Positions 54,245 through 64,000 of a DNA stretch of 64,000 bases are shown here, in pieces (the first letter of the stretch is position 1; the number at the start of each line of letters is the position of its first letter). The stretch is from Symsagittifera roscoffensis (Eukaryota > Xenacoelomorpha > Acoela > Convolutidae): assembly GCF_963678635.1 (NCBI RefSeq), contig NC_087063.1, positions 11,320,368-11,384,367 of the forward strand, read 5' to 3'. The position numbers and the translations under genes were made by a program. A model generated the notes under the pieces. It did not search any database. It saw nothing but the letters and a program-made list of their open reading frames with translations, and was not told the DNA's origin.

Positions 54245-54832
54245 TCAAGTTAATTGAATTTTTTGTATATAATCAATGAGAAATTGCTGATTTTTGAGTA
54301 GATAGTCAAGTTTTTTGATTTTGATGTAGATTTGAGATGATAATTCAAAGTTGATGAATTTTTCAAAGCAAATCTCTGGAAATCTGATTCCAAACCTGAT
54401 CATGCAAGATTTTGAACTTAGAAAATCTTTTAAAAAATGGAGGAGTAAAGAACTTTGCCGAGGAGTTTTGACAATTTTGGGAGTTGGGTAGGGAATAAAA
54501 AGAGTCTTTGAAATATTATCGTGCGACCTTTTTATTAACTTCAAGTTTTCTGCTTCAAGTCAGGTGTAACTTCAAGTCAGGTGTAACTCAGCAGTAAGTT
54601 TATAACTTTGATACGCAATATGTGGATCAAAAATAAACTCTTTGATTGAGTAAATTTCCCTAAAGAAACCTTTACTTAGTCGCAGAACTCTATTTTGGAC
54701 AACAAAAACGTCCAAAAAATTATGAAAAAAGTAAGAATCTACGTCTATCTCATCATTAAGGAAATCACACGGAATATTTTCTTTTTTCTTGAAGAGTAAT
54801 TCGAAAAAGTTCAAATGTTTTTTAATTGACAT
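54245..54832 (-). CDS. Unknown element gene, copy 2
   Basis: ATG at 54832: MSIKKHLNFFELLFKKKENI, 86 codons to a TGA. The same frame then continues, after a second TGA, for about 100 codons (LIKRSHDNISKTLFIPYPTP, IRFGIRFPEICFEKFINFEL). Both TGAs lie in a 17-bp unit present twice in tandem (GTTACACCTGACTTGAA) at about 54550-54585. So this is one gene cut by a repeat, or two parts joined by splicing. Hydrophobic/aromatic-rich; no family recognised. Confidence 0.4.
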
Positions 54833-56047
54833 TTTTCAAAAATGAATATTTTGGATCCAAAGTTATGTCTAGAAACTGTTCATTTGAATTGAGATAACTA
54901 AAAATAATCCCTGAACTGGACAAAAAAAAACAGTTAAAAACAAAACTAAAAGGTTCGAAATGGAAATTTTCTGGAAAATTTCATGTAAATTTGATTAATT
55001 TTTATTTTACCTTCTCAAAAATTACGACTAATTTCACTGTTTTCCGGAAGTTTCAATATTGATTCTGCTACTATGAACCTTCTTTTGGTGTTTAGAGCAT
55101 TGTATCACCAAATATTTAGCTCAAATTAAGGTAAACTTCATTGTATTTCAATATTTTCAGAAAAAAATTGTGGAGAAAGTCATTTTTTTATTCAAAATTT
55201 TGTATCATTGTCTCAACATAATACCAATTAAAATACAATCTTAGCTTATTTTTTAAATCTATACGTAAAAGTATGTTTAAAATAAGATCAAAAGCAACAA
55301 TACATTAGCCAAAGATTTGTGCATTTTTTTCCAAATAATTGAAATGTCTGCAATTTTTTTCCAAATACTTGAAATTTTTGCAATTATTTCCAAATACTTG
55401 AAATGTCTGCAATTTTTTCCAAATACTTGAAATTTTTGCAATTTTTTCCAAATACTTGCAGTTTTTGCAATTTTTTCCAAATACTTGAAATTTTTGCAAT
55501 TTTTTCCAAATACTTGAAGTTTTTGCATTTTTTCTCTAAAAAAAATTGAATTTTTCGGACTTCAGTAGTTTTCAGCATTTTTTCAAGTAGATAAAACAAG
55601 ATTATTTAATAAATTACGTCGAGTATTGGCTAATCTTATCGTTTTTTGAAGTTTTTTGAAAATTTTTCCCTAAAAATTCCAAGTTTTTACCCAAAAACTC
55701 TTACCATTGACTTATTATGTATCAAAAAACTAATTAGAAGCCCTTCATGACACAACCTACACGTAATTAACTTTTGATATTTACAAATTACTTAACGCGC
55801 GCCAACATTTTGCGAAAAAGTAGACAAAACCAAAATAATTACGTTTTTCTTTCTCTTACCATCACACTGAAACCTTAACATCGGTATTCCCTATTCTAAT
55901 ACATTGTAGACTCTATACCCAATCTTAATACATAGCATGGCGGACCGGAAATCTAAAACGTATCTTAATACATGGGGTGCGCCATGCACCCCAACCCCCC
56001 CCCCCCCCCCCCCCCACTTCAGCCTCAACATCTACTACTATCGATTA

Positions 56048-56480
56048 TGTTGTCCAATAGTTTTGTCAACAATAATCCATTATGATCAATTACTATCGAT
56101 GAAGCTCCAATGCGGGTAATGTTTTGGTATCTTTCTAGTGACACTAAAAACCAGACAGTTTTGCAAATATCTTCATTTTTTGTCTTTTTTACACTTGTAA
56201 TAAGCAATTATTTTTCAACAGGTTACTAGACTTTTTTCAGCTATAAAGTTCCCCTCAATAGGCACAAACACACAAAAAGTGTTTTTTTGCTCATCAACCG
56301 ACGAAATATCAGGAAAAAAAACCGATATAAAAAAGGCCGAAACTTATCAACCCGAGACTAAAAACGAATAAAAAAAGGCTTGAAAACTAATACAACGTTT
56401 TAACGTTTTTGAAGCCCCATCCTCTTCAAAACACACACGCACACAATTTCATATCGCAAAATTTCATAAAAACAGCCTTT
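56048..56480. other. Flank right of the element
   Basis: Non-coding. A second ACTATCGAT occurs at 56092-56100, about 50 bp outside the element end, so the terminal motif is locally repeated. Nothing else seen. Confidence 0.45.
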
Positions 56481-57235
56481 ATTGGAAAGAAGATCTGCAT
56501 CGCTTGAGTGTATTCTGACAGTACCCAATTACAGTGTTGGAAATTTCAAGTTTTGTAAAGTTTTTTATAATCAACTTTTCCTTTAAAATTTCAAAAAACC
56601 CCCTGAAACTTTGGGAAGTTTCTTATCTCTAGGTTCTTCAAAAATTTTAAAATTACATCAAAGGTTTCACACCATCTCGGAAATTTTGAGTTCAGAAAAT
56701 TGAGCATTCGCATTTGGACGCAAGATTTGCAGCTCTTGAAGGTTATCTCACAGTACCCAATTACAGCGCTGGAAATTTCAAAAATTGAGAAACTACAAGT
56801 TTATTTGTTTAAAAATTTGGAAAACTACAAAAATTTTGAGCAGTAATACTTGGAGATAAGACTCGAAACCCCTGAGAGTACTACAACAACACTCAACTAC
56901 AAGGGTTAGGAATTTCAATTTTCTAAGAAAAATTGTAAATTTAAATTTTCTGAAAATGTTTTTAAAAAAATCTCAAAAAATGTCACATCTCGGAAACTAC
57001 AAAGATTTGAGATGTGAAATTTGGGAGGAAAACCTGGAACCCCTGGAAGTACCCTGGCATAGCTTCACTATGAGATCAGAACTTCAAACTCCATGAAATA
57101 TATAATCGTTTAAAAAAAGTGACCTAGAAAAGTCACATCTCGAAAACTGAGGGCATTTGAGCAGTCGCATTTGGAAGCAAAATTGGCAACTCAGAACAGC
57201 TGAGAGTACTCTCATAGAACCCAACTACTGTGATA
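56480..57235. repeat. Degenerate tandem repeats, about 150-240 bp, five units
   Basis: Five diverged units share an order: a (G)GCAACTC / GGAACCCCTG block, GAGAGTACTCTCA-like text, ACAGTACCCAACTACAG, a TTGGAAATTTCAA block, and ATCTCGGAAACT. Unit landmarks near 56515, 56750, 56880, 57040 and 57205. Non-coding. Confidence 0.55.
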
Positions 57236-57283
57236 TTCGTCCACATTGTATCAAAATCAGTTCGAATACGAATTTTTATTATA

Positions 57284-57655
57284 AGAGCTGAGCGAGAAAA
57301 TTGGTTGTTTTAACACATCAACGGTGTTAATCGTTTTTTTTTGACGAACGCGGAATGGTCAATTTGGACTAAGATGTTAATTTTTTAAATTTCGTGTAAA
57401 AAAAACACGTTACGACGTCAAAGTTTCGCGACAAATGAAAACTGAAAAGAAATACAACAACAGAATTCGTTGAGAAAAACGGTGAATGGCAATTAAGTTT
57501 TCATTTTTCGCGAAATTTCGACGTCGTAACGTGTCTTTTTTTACACGAAATTTAAAAAATTAACATGTTAGTCCAAATTGATCATTCCGCGTTCGTCAAA
57601 AAGAACGATTAACACCGTTGATGTGTTAAAACCACCAATTTTCTCGCTCAGCTCT
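57284..57655. mobile_element. 372-bp foldback MITE
   Basis: Ends AGAGCTGAGCGAGAAAATTGG and its complement. The arms are about 155 bp each and imperfect, reading through ACACATCAACGGTGTTAATC, GACGAACGCGGAATG, CACGTTACGACGTC. They are flanked by direct copies of a GTGAYATTCGNCCA..ATCAAAAT text (57229-57262 and 57655-57692), so it lies between members of a local duplication. No coding capacity. Confidence 0.7.
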
Positions 57656-57973
57656 GTGACATTCGACCAGAATGGATCAAAATGCAGATTCAGCGTATTC
57701 GAAATTTTAGCAGTGAACCTTCCGAATTGGCGATTTTGAAGGAATAAGAGCGTTATTGGAACGATTGGCCAAACGGTGAGGGCTAGATTATTCTGGTATT
57801 TCGAAATTTTATAAATTCGAATTATGACGTCATATTTCTGAGAAACGTCAGAAACGGCCATTTCGGCAGAAAGTCGAAGAAAAACACAACAACATTAGTT
57901 GCGCTGACGATAACAACGGAAATCGTGATTGAGAACAACAGCAGATTGCAGGAATAGCAGAGACCGTTCCGAG

Positions 57974-58005
57974 TTGCAACTATTGTGTCGCTACAATAGT
58001 TGCAA
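57974..58005. repeat. Perfect 13-bp-stem hairpin
   Basis: TTGCAACTATTGT, loop GTCGCT, then the exact complement. It lies 20-30 bp before the first CGGTGAAGGGTGG / CCGGAGGGGTC motifs, near the apparent left side of the retroelement. Confidence 0.7.
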
Positions 58006-58009
58006 GGCC

Positions 58010-61004
58010 GTTTCGAACAACGGTGAAGGGTGGAAAACCAGCCTTCCGGAAAGAAGATGAGGGCCTTATTTACCCGGATTCAAGAATCCGGAGGGGTCTC
58101 GGGACTGATACTTTTATCGACTTATATAAACATTAAGCTTCCCTGTCATGACCTGATTTGAATTTAATTAACATCTGAATTCATTTTGCTAGGATGAGAA
58201 GCTAGGAGTTGGGGGAAGGGGTTGATCCATCTTCGATGGAGATGATGACTTTTATCTACTGAACAAAAACAATAACAATTCAATAAGTAGTAGTAGCCCT
58301 GTTTTTAGGAGTGACCTCGTGGTCTGGGGATACTGAGACCCAGCCATGAGCTCACTATTTCTGCATGTAATTAAGTTAATTTGAGTGTTTTGACCGAAGC
58401 CGAAAGCAGTAACGTTTTTTGTCGACCCGATGTTAGAAAAACTACCGAAAGTACTGGCTTGGTAGAGACGGTGAAAAGCATGTAAAGCTCTGTTTAGACA
58501 TTAGCCAGTCATCTTAGGACTTGGTTTTATTTTCCGTCGATATGTATCTTCCGGGCGAATGTTACATACATGTTTTTATGGCGCTCCTGGGTGTTATTCT
58601 TTTTTTAACATCATGACCGGCAGAACCGTTAACGAGCACTCCGCGCCGAGCGGATGCTCACATTACCGCCCTTAATAGGCCTAAACCGCCGGGGCGGAAG
58701 GGTAGTTCGGAACGCGGAAGCCTTCCGGATTATCGTGAATAGCTTTTTAACCTAGTTAAGACCGAAAATTCACGAACCAGGAAGGGTGGAGGGATTCGCG
58801 GTCCCGTCGTTCCCTGAGAGGTTTGTGACCAAAAACATATAACGATATATTTAAAACCAAATAAAAAGTAGTATAGTACCCAAGAAAAACAAAAAAACAT
58901 AAAAAATAACCGAAAAAACCAAAAACAGTAAAAAAGTAAAAAAAAAAATCAGTAGAAATCATCCCCCAGACAAGATGTGATCCGACCCTCCCGTTTGTTG
59001 TTGATAAATATATTGTTGTTACAGGCAATTATATCAGTCAGGATTGTTACGATCAATTTTGTAGCCCGTTTGTGAGGCTTGTACTGTAGGGTTATTTGAG
59101 CATTTAAGCACGTTAATGATAAATTGCACTCAATCAGGAAGGGTCAGCTGATTTGCGCTCAATTCGGAAGGGTCATGGGAGAAGACTGATCCGGCAAGCA
59201 GTACAAGGAGCAACAAGAAGGGGCTCAAGGACAACAACAATCGACTGTTGGGTATCGTTAACAAGTTTTGTATCCCTTTTGGCACAAAAAGTAAGATAGT
59301 AATCTGTGGGGGGCTCGACAGTGCTGCACTGTAGTGACCCTTCACCGAACTGCGAATATCCGAGTTAAGCACCTTAATTCGGATATTAAACAAACCCGGA
59401 GGGGTATAGTATTACTAATATTATTACTTATATAGCCTATATTAATTCTCTTATACCGTTTTTCAGTGAAAAACACAGAAAGCAGACCGGTTTTTAGGGT
59501 CAAAGTAGCGATATTTTGATCCCCCCACAAGTCGCGATTTTTGAGATATCGATATTTTTTGAAACCAATAGATCAGAAACTAGCTGAGCTTCCTGATAGA
59601 GACAAAAGTTTTTCGGAAAAAAGCGCGAAAATTTTTTGAGATTGTTTTTAGCAAATTCACCAATTTGGGAGGGTAGACCCTTCACGTTTTATAAATTTCT
59701 TTTAGAAAAGCCCTTATACCCCTACCAAAAGGTAATAGCGGTTGAATAAAGTAACTTTAGGCCGTTCTAGACGAAAAGGGAAGGCTAAAGGCACAGAAAA
59801 ACCTTAATCGAGCCGAAGTTAGGCGAGCAATAAGACCCTTCACCGTTAGCGTGAATTGTCAAATAAGAGGCTTAACTTCAATCCGGAAGGGTCTAGGAAA
59901 GCAGTACATACCCTTACTAATTAATTGAAAAAAAAATTGCATCGGAGAACGTATCCGGAGGGGTATAGGTTGAAAGAAGGAAATCTCCGAAAAGCTACTA
60001 ACACAGACCAGAGGGCTCCCAATCCGGAGGGGTCATATATTTACTAATTCGGAGGGGTCCCAATCCGGAGGGGTCTTATATTTACTAATTCGGAGGGGTC
60101 CCAATCCGGAGGGGTGTAAATTTTGTTAGTCCGGAAGTGTCATATTTTTTTCCCAATCCGGAGGGGTCTAAGTTTTGCTAGTACGGAAGGGTCCTATTTT
60201 TGCCAATCCGGAGGGGTATTATTTTATTAAAAGACTTAGGTAAACAGAAGAAAGACTACAGTGAGAGGTATTAGGTTATTAGCAGACAGGCTAGGAATCA
60301 GTGACTGCACTGGTAACTTGCCTTTCAATAAAAACAAGACCACAGACAAAACAGGTCCGAACTCGGATATTCGCGACACTAAGTCTAAACTAAAAAGAGA
60401 GTAATTCATTGGTGTGGATTGAAACCCAATACGTTTTTGTGAAAAGTGACTGCCTTGAGGATTTTATTAGCTCTAGCTCGGGCAGTCCGAAGGCAGATAG
60501 GTAACACAGTACTCGGTGGGTGCAATAGACGCCCACTTGAGAAAATTACTGCCTTCAAAGTTTTGCCTGTTTGGTGCAGCACCAGGCAGGGGAAGCTTTT
60601 TCTTTAAAAAATAAGTTCGACTATTGTACTGCGACCGACTAAAAGTACAAGACACATACGTTTTATTTTATATAGAGGTATTCATATTCTGTCATTATAT
60701 ATATTTTTTTGTTTTTGGTTTTAAAATCAACATAAACTGTGCTTGATTGGGTAGTGAGTACACTATCTTTTAAATTGACTGATAACATCATATTGTGCTA
60801 GTTCTCAAATCTTACGACCGATAATCGGTTAGTGTGAATGAATTATATACAAACTGTACTCTGATAACATACAGGGATTCGTGGTCACTATTTTATAGAA
60901 TCTTGTGAAATTTATTGTGTTGTGTCATTATTATTGGTGGTCAAACTATAACGTCACTAGCAATCGAATTAAGTGTATAGGCATTAGGAAGTGACAAATT
61001 GAGA
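58010..61004 (+). mobile_element. 5' region of Ty3-like retroelement (LTR plus leader, not delimited)
   Basis: The base composition rises to near-neutral GC here and stays so through gag. The motif CCGGAGGGGTC recurs at 58087, 59395 and 59960, then densely at 60020-60215. Opposite-strand forms (GACCCTTCACCG) lie near 59337, 59682 and 59838. TATA-like sites lie near 59428 and 60670. I cannot define LTR ends or a primer-binding site with confidence because the 3' LTR is outside the window. Confidence 0.5.
60018..60220 (+). repeat. CCGGAGGGGTC motif cluster
   Basis: About nine copies in 200 bp, alternating AATCCGGAGGGGTC and AATTCGGAGGGGTCCC with AT-rich spacers (TATATTTACT). The first units are near-perfect repeats of about 42 bp, then degenerate. 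It lies in the untranslated leader. Confidence 0.75.
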
Positions 61005-61991
61005 ATGAGTCTAGGCAAGTCAAGGATACCTAAACGGGGTAATAGCTCTAGGAAATTCATACCTAAAAAGCAAAGAAGAACAACGACCGATCCTTTTGTG
61101 GATTGGATCAAACGAGCCCGGACCGACAAAGGGGAGACGGTTTCAGGCAGAATGGTTGAAACAAGGAGTCAGAAGACCTCAGAAGAGCGAAAAAAACTGT
61201 TAGAAGTGGAGGTCAATACGGACCATGCCATGAACGACAACCAGGAAGTACATGGACTGGAAGGGAGAGGCAGAAGGCTGGCGAGTGAATCTACTCCGGT
61301 AGAACAAGGCCATGATTTTGCCACTTCCACCGGGACATTAGATCGAGAGGAGATGTCGGAACTGTCCGACATCTCAACTGAAATAGCGGCAACTAGAAGA
61401 TCTCCAACAGACAACACTATGATGGCAGGCGGAACTGAGAAACAAACAACGTCATCATCGTTCTCAGAAAGAATGAGGAACACCTTAGGAAACATCTTTC
61501 CATTCACCATGGGAGGGGGCGCAGGAAATGAAGGTGAATCCCAGGAAAAGGAGGACGAAGAAGAGCAAGTGGACTTTGGGTCTCAAGTCAGCCTCAATAG
61601 TTCGACCCAGGAGAATGAGGCATACGTCGGAAGAGAGACTGGAACCATGGACAAATTTGGTGTGGTGAGAACGATAAGCAAAGAGGTAAACACACCGGGC
61701 CAGTCGAGAGGCTTCGCGATTATGACAAACTCAGAGCCGCAAACTGGGGAGAGTAGAAACAGAGGGCTAGGCAACGCATTGGCGGATCCTGAGGTGGATA
61801 ATGAAAAGACGTCGAGGCAGAGAGTCAAGGCCCGAATCTCGACCAGCACGAAGCTACCTGGGACCGACAGGGTTACACCGCCACTAGTGATGCCACTCGT
61901 GGATAACGGGGCAGCACTAGAAGAAGCCTTAAGCAACATAGTGGACGGTTTAGGAGAACAAAATGAACAGATGTCCCATAAGAATGAGTGA
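61005..61991 (+). CDS. Retroelement gag, N-terminal low-complexity part
   Basis: ATG at 61005 (MSLGKSRIPKRGNSSRKFIP), 328 residues. The start is basic, followed by a long acidic/Ser/Thr-rich disordered body (EGESQEKEDEEEQVDF). No domain recognised. It overlaps the next ORF (61963) by 29 bp in the +1 frame. The continuation there is a coiled coil of the same gag, so either a programmed frame change or a one-base indel lies near 61963-61990. Confidence 0.55.
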   Translation: MSLGKSRIPKRGNSSRKFIPKKQRRTTTDPFVDWIKRARTDKGETVSGRMVETRSQKTSEERKKLLEVEVNTDHAMNDNQEVHGLEGRGRRLASESTPVEQGHDFATSTGTLDREEMSELSDISTEIAATRRSPTDNTMMAGGTEKQTTSSSFSERMRNTLGNIFPFTMGGGAGNEGESQEKEDEEEQVDFGSQVSLNSSTQENEAYVGRETGTMDKFGVVRTISKEVNTPGQSRGFAIMTNSEPQTGESRNRGLGNALADPEVDNEKTSRQRVKARISTSTKLPGTDRVTPPLVMPLVDNGAALEEALSNIVDGLGEQNEQMSHKNE

Positions 61992-62442
61992 ACTAGAAAG
62001 GGCAGTTCACATTGAAAGAGAAAGTCTGCGGGCAGAAATAAACCGCAATAGACAAGAAGTTGGTAGAAGCAAAAAACGCTTGAAAGAAAGAACGGATGAG
62101 CATATGGCGAAGAACTTGTCGCGAATGACAAGAGAAGCGGAACAGCGAGAGTTACGCTTAAGAGACGACATGGAGAAGTTAAGAATTCAGCAAGAGCAGT
62201 CTCTTGGGACTCTTGACACAAAGATAGTTGCGATGATGGCGAGGCGAACTCAGGCTATCATGGATAGGTTGGACGGGCTACTAAGCAGCAAGAGTGGACC
62301 AAAAGAAGGGGAACCGAATTCGGGAGGTCCCAGCAGGGAGCCGAAGGTGAACTTCAATGATCATCAAAAGAGGAGGACGTATGGATCCACTAGAGGCAGG
62401 GGCAGTTCATCAGGCTATGCCACAAGGGATAATAGAACATGA
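61963..62442 (+). CDS. Retroelement gag, coiled-coil part
   Basis: Glu/Arg-rich heptad region: ELERAVHIERESLRAEINRN, RQEVGRSKKRLKERTDEHMA, LRDDMEKLRIQQEQSLGTLD. Then a basic Gly-rich stretch ending in a TGA at 62440-62442. The same frame is open again for about 60 codons after it (to a TGA near 62635), so that TGA looks like a point mutation. Coiled coils before capsid occur in several Ty3 lineages. Confidence 0.5.
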   Translation: MNRCPIRMSELERAVHIERESLRAEINRNRQEVGRSKKRLKERTDEHMAKNLSRMTREAEQRELRLRDDMEKLRIQQEQSLGTLDTKIVAMMARRTQAIMDRLDGLLSSKSGPKEGEPNSGGPSREPKVNFNDHQKRRTYGSTRGRGSSSGYATRDNRT

Positions 62443-62633
62443 GGCCCAAACAATAGAGCAAATTCAACAGGGAACAGACAGACCTCTAATGAACGACCAA
62501 CGCAAGGCACACATGCGACTGGGAGAAGTGATTCCGGTAACAGAGGGCATGCAAGCCCGGGGAGGAGTCATGTGGGCCAAGGGGGAACACTCACGGCGAT
62601 TCGGATTGCAGGGATGCACCGCATACAGAGCCT

Positions 62634-63155
62634 TTGACAAGGTGTGAGGACACTCAGGCGGGACACTCAAGGGATGCTACGGCAATGGCCACAGCCTTTG
62701 AACCCCTAAACAGGTCTTTGGAGACATTCCTTACAAGGTTATCCAGAACCAATGAACGCAGTGAGAAGTCCAGAAGAGTCTTTAAGAAACCAAGATGCTA
62801 TAAAGATGAATCTGATGGCTGTATTGATACCTGGATAGAGGTAATGAAGCTGCATTTCGAGGAAGAGGACTTGTCGGAGAGACAGGAATGCAGTGCGCTC
62901 ACCAGTAACTTGGAAGGGACAGCCCTGAACTGTGTCATGGCCAAGAAGCAATATCAGCGTGACACAGCTGAGAAAATCTTCGAAATCTTGTTAAACCGTT
63001 TCGGATCAGGGGTGCAGGGGCACCAAGCGATGATGCGCTTCGAGAAACGGAGGCAACGAGAAGATGAAACGATAGACAAGTTTCTCGATGACTTGGAAAT
63101 GCTGAGAAGACGCAGCCAACCGGATGAGTCAAACCGAAGGATGAACCTGCCGTAG
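62634..63155 (+). pseudogene. Retroelement gag, capsid part, broken
   Basis: Contains a retrotransposon gag (capsid-like) domain: a CIDTWIEVMKLHFEEEDLSE start, helix CSALTSNLEGTALNCVM, AEKIFEILLNRFGSG, FEKRRQREDETIDKFLDDLE. This is the usual W-x-(x)-x-F / L-x-G-x-A / L-x-x-(R)-(F) order of the family. The frame ends at a TAG at 63153. The continuation is in another frame, and that frame has its own TAA at 63188-63190. So the copy is at least doubly broken. Confidence 0.65.
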
Positions 63156-63190
63156 CCTCAAAATTCATCGATGGTGTGAAGAATGATTAA

Positions 63191-64000
63191 CTTCGAACAA
63201 TGCTAGCAACGCATTACACACCACTATCAACCAATGCGCCAACACCAGAGGAGTTGAGGCTCAAGTCAAAAGGGTATCTTTTGTTGAAACCTCCTTCGAG
63301 ATCTGGATACTACAAGAACAATTATGGCAATTTTAACAACGGACCGGCAAACCAAGGGAACAATTGGTACAAACCGAGGGATGATATGGACAAGAGACGC
63401 TCTTGTGCCAATTACAGTTCAACGGACCATCATGTGTCAGCATGCCCAACTTACAAACAAGGCATGAAAGCAATAGGCTTTAGCCTCGAGGAAGAAGATG
63501 CGTCAGAATTGGACCATGAGGATTTCATGAGAGGAGTAATTGCAAAATTCGGCCCGAGGTGTTTCTTTTGCAACTTGGAAGGTCATTTTAAATCAGATTG
63601 TCCGCAATTCTGGGATGCAGTGGCAGACATCAAGCATCCAAGGCATGAAAAAGCTTTGTCAGGAGTGAAAGCCAGCAAGGCTCGCCTGTTGAGTGAAGCG
63701 GAGGCACGCAGAAGAGATAAAACTCAAGAGCTGGCGGCAAAGAAAATGCAAGCGGTAACAGAAGAGACACGTGAACCGGAACCAGCAACTGCGGCCGATG
63801 ATTTCAAGATTGATTATAGGGCAGCCGCGAGGGATGCTCTAAATAGAGTGCAGCAGGAACTGGTGACGAAAGAGATCGAACAAAAAGTGAAGCTTGAACT
63901 GGAGAATGAGAAACTTCAGGAGCAACTGAATACATTCGAAACCAAAGCACCAAGCAGTTTGAGCATGAAACTTAATGTGATCTCCGGTCAGAGGTTCGGC
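63191..64000 (+). pseudogene. Retroelement gag, nucleocapsid part (runs off the end)
   Basis: Open from after TAA 63190 to the window end. It has an Asn/Tyr-rich linker (SGYYKNNYGNFNNGPANQGN), then two zinc knuckles. The first, CANYSSTDHHVSAC, has Tyr in place of the second Cys. The second, CFFCNLEGHFKSDC, is a perfect CCHC. Then an acidic/Lys-rich helical stretch and the beginning of what should be the protease region. Protease and reverse transcriptase would lie beyond the window. Confidence 0.65.

Larger units (their letters stand above)
50285..56040 (-). repeat. Right terminal inverted repeat arm with internal duplication
   Basis: Reverse complement of the left arm. The coordinate sum of matching points is about 93,400-93,490 for the inner part (50285-52800) but 95,790 for the outer part, so about 2.3-2.4 kb were added near 52.8-55.2 kb. 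The addition has two sources: 53928-54860 copies 49345-50270, and 52850-53925 copies 54715-55800. The join at 53927 (TTAACGCG|TGTCCAATC) fuses an outer-arm sequence to the central CCAAT cluster. Confidence 0.75.
39742..56047. mobile_element. 16.3-kb long-TIR element, Polinton/Maverick-like architecture
   Basis: Bounded by inverted repeats reading AGTAGTAGATGTTGAGGC at 39750 and its complement ending near 56040. Both are flanked by ATCGAT, a possible 6-bp target duplication. Arms: about 39750-43165 and about 50285-56040; the right arm is longer because of a 2.3-kb internal duplication. The centre holds only small ORFs: PC4-like proteins and small basic or unknown proteins; each arm carries a zinc-finger ORF. 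Size, 6-bp duplication, AG..CT ends and short terminal repeats fit Polintons (known features). No polymerase B, integrase, ATPase, protease or capsid is visible, so it is a non-autonomous derivative or a different class. Confidence 0.65.

Noticed and set aside
53406-55599. Repeated Lys/Asn/Phe-rich frames (..YLEKNCKNF..)
   Set aside because: They are antisense readings of the 28-29-bp minisatellite in the right arm. Overlapping frames are equally open.
61169-62221. Minus-strand ORFs of 113 and 212 codons
   Set aside because: They are antisense to the gag frames and show hydrophobic shadow composition.

Overview
This is an AT-rich nuclear genome window from an animal, most likely an invertebrate with motile cilia. 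The reasons are spliced genes with GT-AG introns, two recognisable metazoan gene families, dense foldback (MITE-like) repeats, a large element with terminal inverted repeats and a Ty3-type retroelement. The sequence does not let me name the phylum. All gene models below were built by hand from reading frame, splice phase and family resemblance.

Layout. (1) 1-6.8 kb: non-coding and rich in dispersed repeats, with one perfect 510-bp tandem duplication. (2) 6.8-27.6 kb, + strand: an ANKRD13C-like gene. Its first intron is 10.3 kb and is almost filled by a 24-bp minisatellite array (8.2-17.35 kb). Its last exon is present twice (25.1 and 27.1 kb), with the same length and the same splice phase, so two alternative C-termini look possible. 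(3) 27.9-37.9 kb, - strand: an eight-exon VWA3A-like gene with two vWA modules, convergent with the ANKRD13C-like gene. Almost all junctions keep phase. VWA3-type proteins are linked to cilia. (4) 39.74-56.05 kb: a 16.3-kb element bounded by long inverted repeats. It has AGTAGTAG termini, a possible 6-bp target duplication (ATCGAT), a zinc-finger ORF in each arm, PC4-like ORFs in the centre, and promoter-like clusters of CCAAT, CArG and AP-1 sites. The architecture resembles Polinton/Maverick elements, but I see no polymerase B, integrase, ATPase, protease or capsid ORF. (5) 56.05-58.1 kb: degenerate tandem repeats and a 372-bp foldback. (6) About 58-64 kb: the 5' part of a Ty3-like retroelement, with a leader carrying repeated CCGGAGGGGTC motifs followed by a gag region broken by frame changes and stops. 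It runs off the window end.

The most unusual parts are the 16-kb element, with its small PC4-like and zinc-finger cargo and host-like signal-responsive promoter motifs, and the duplicated terminal exon of the ANKRD13C-like gene, where a large RNA foldback sits just before the second copy. Most other open frames are shadows. The longest ones, over the minisatellite, are open only because the 24-bp unit is a multiple of three.
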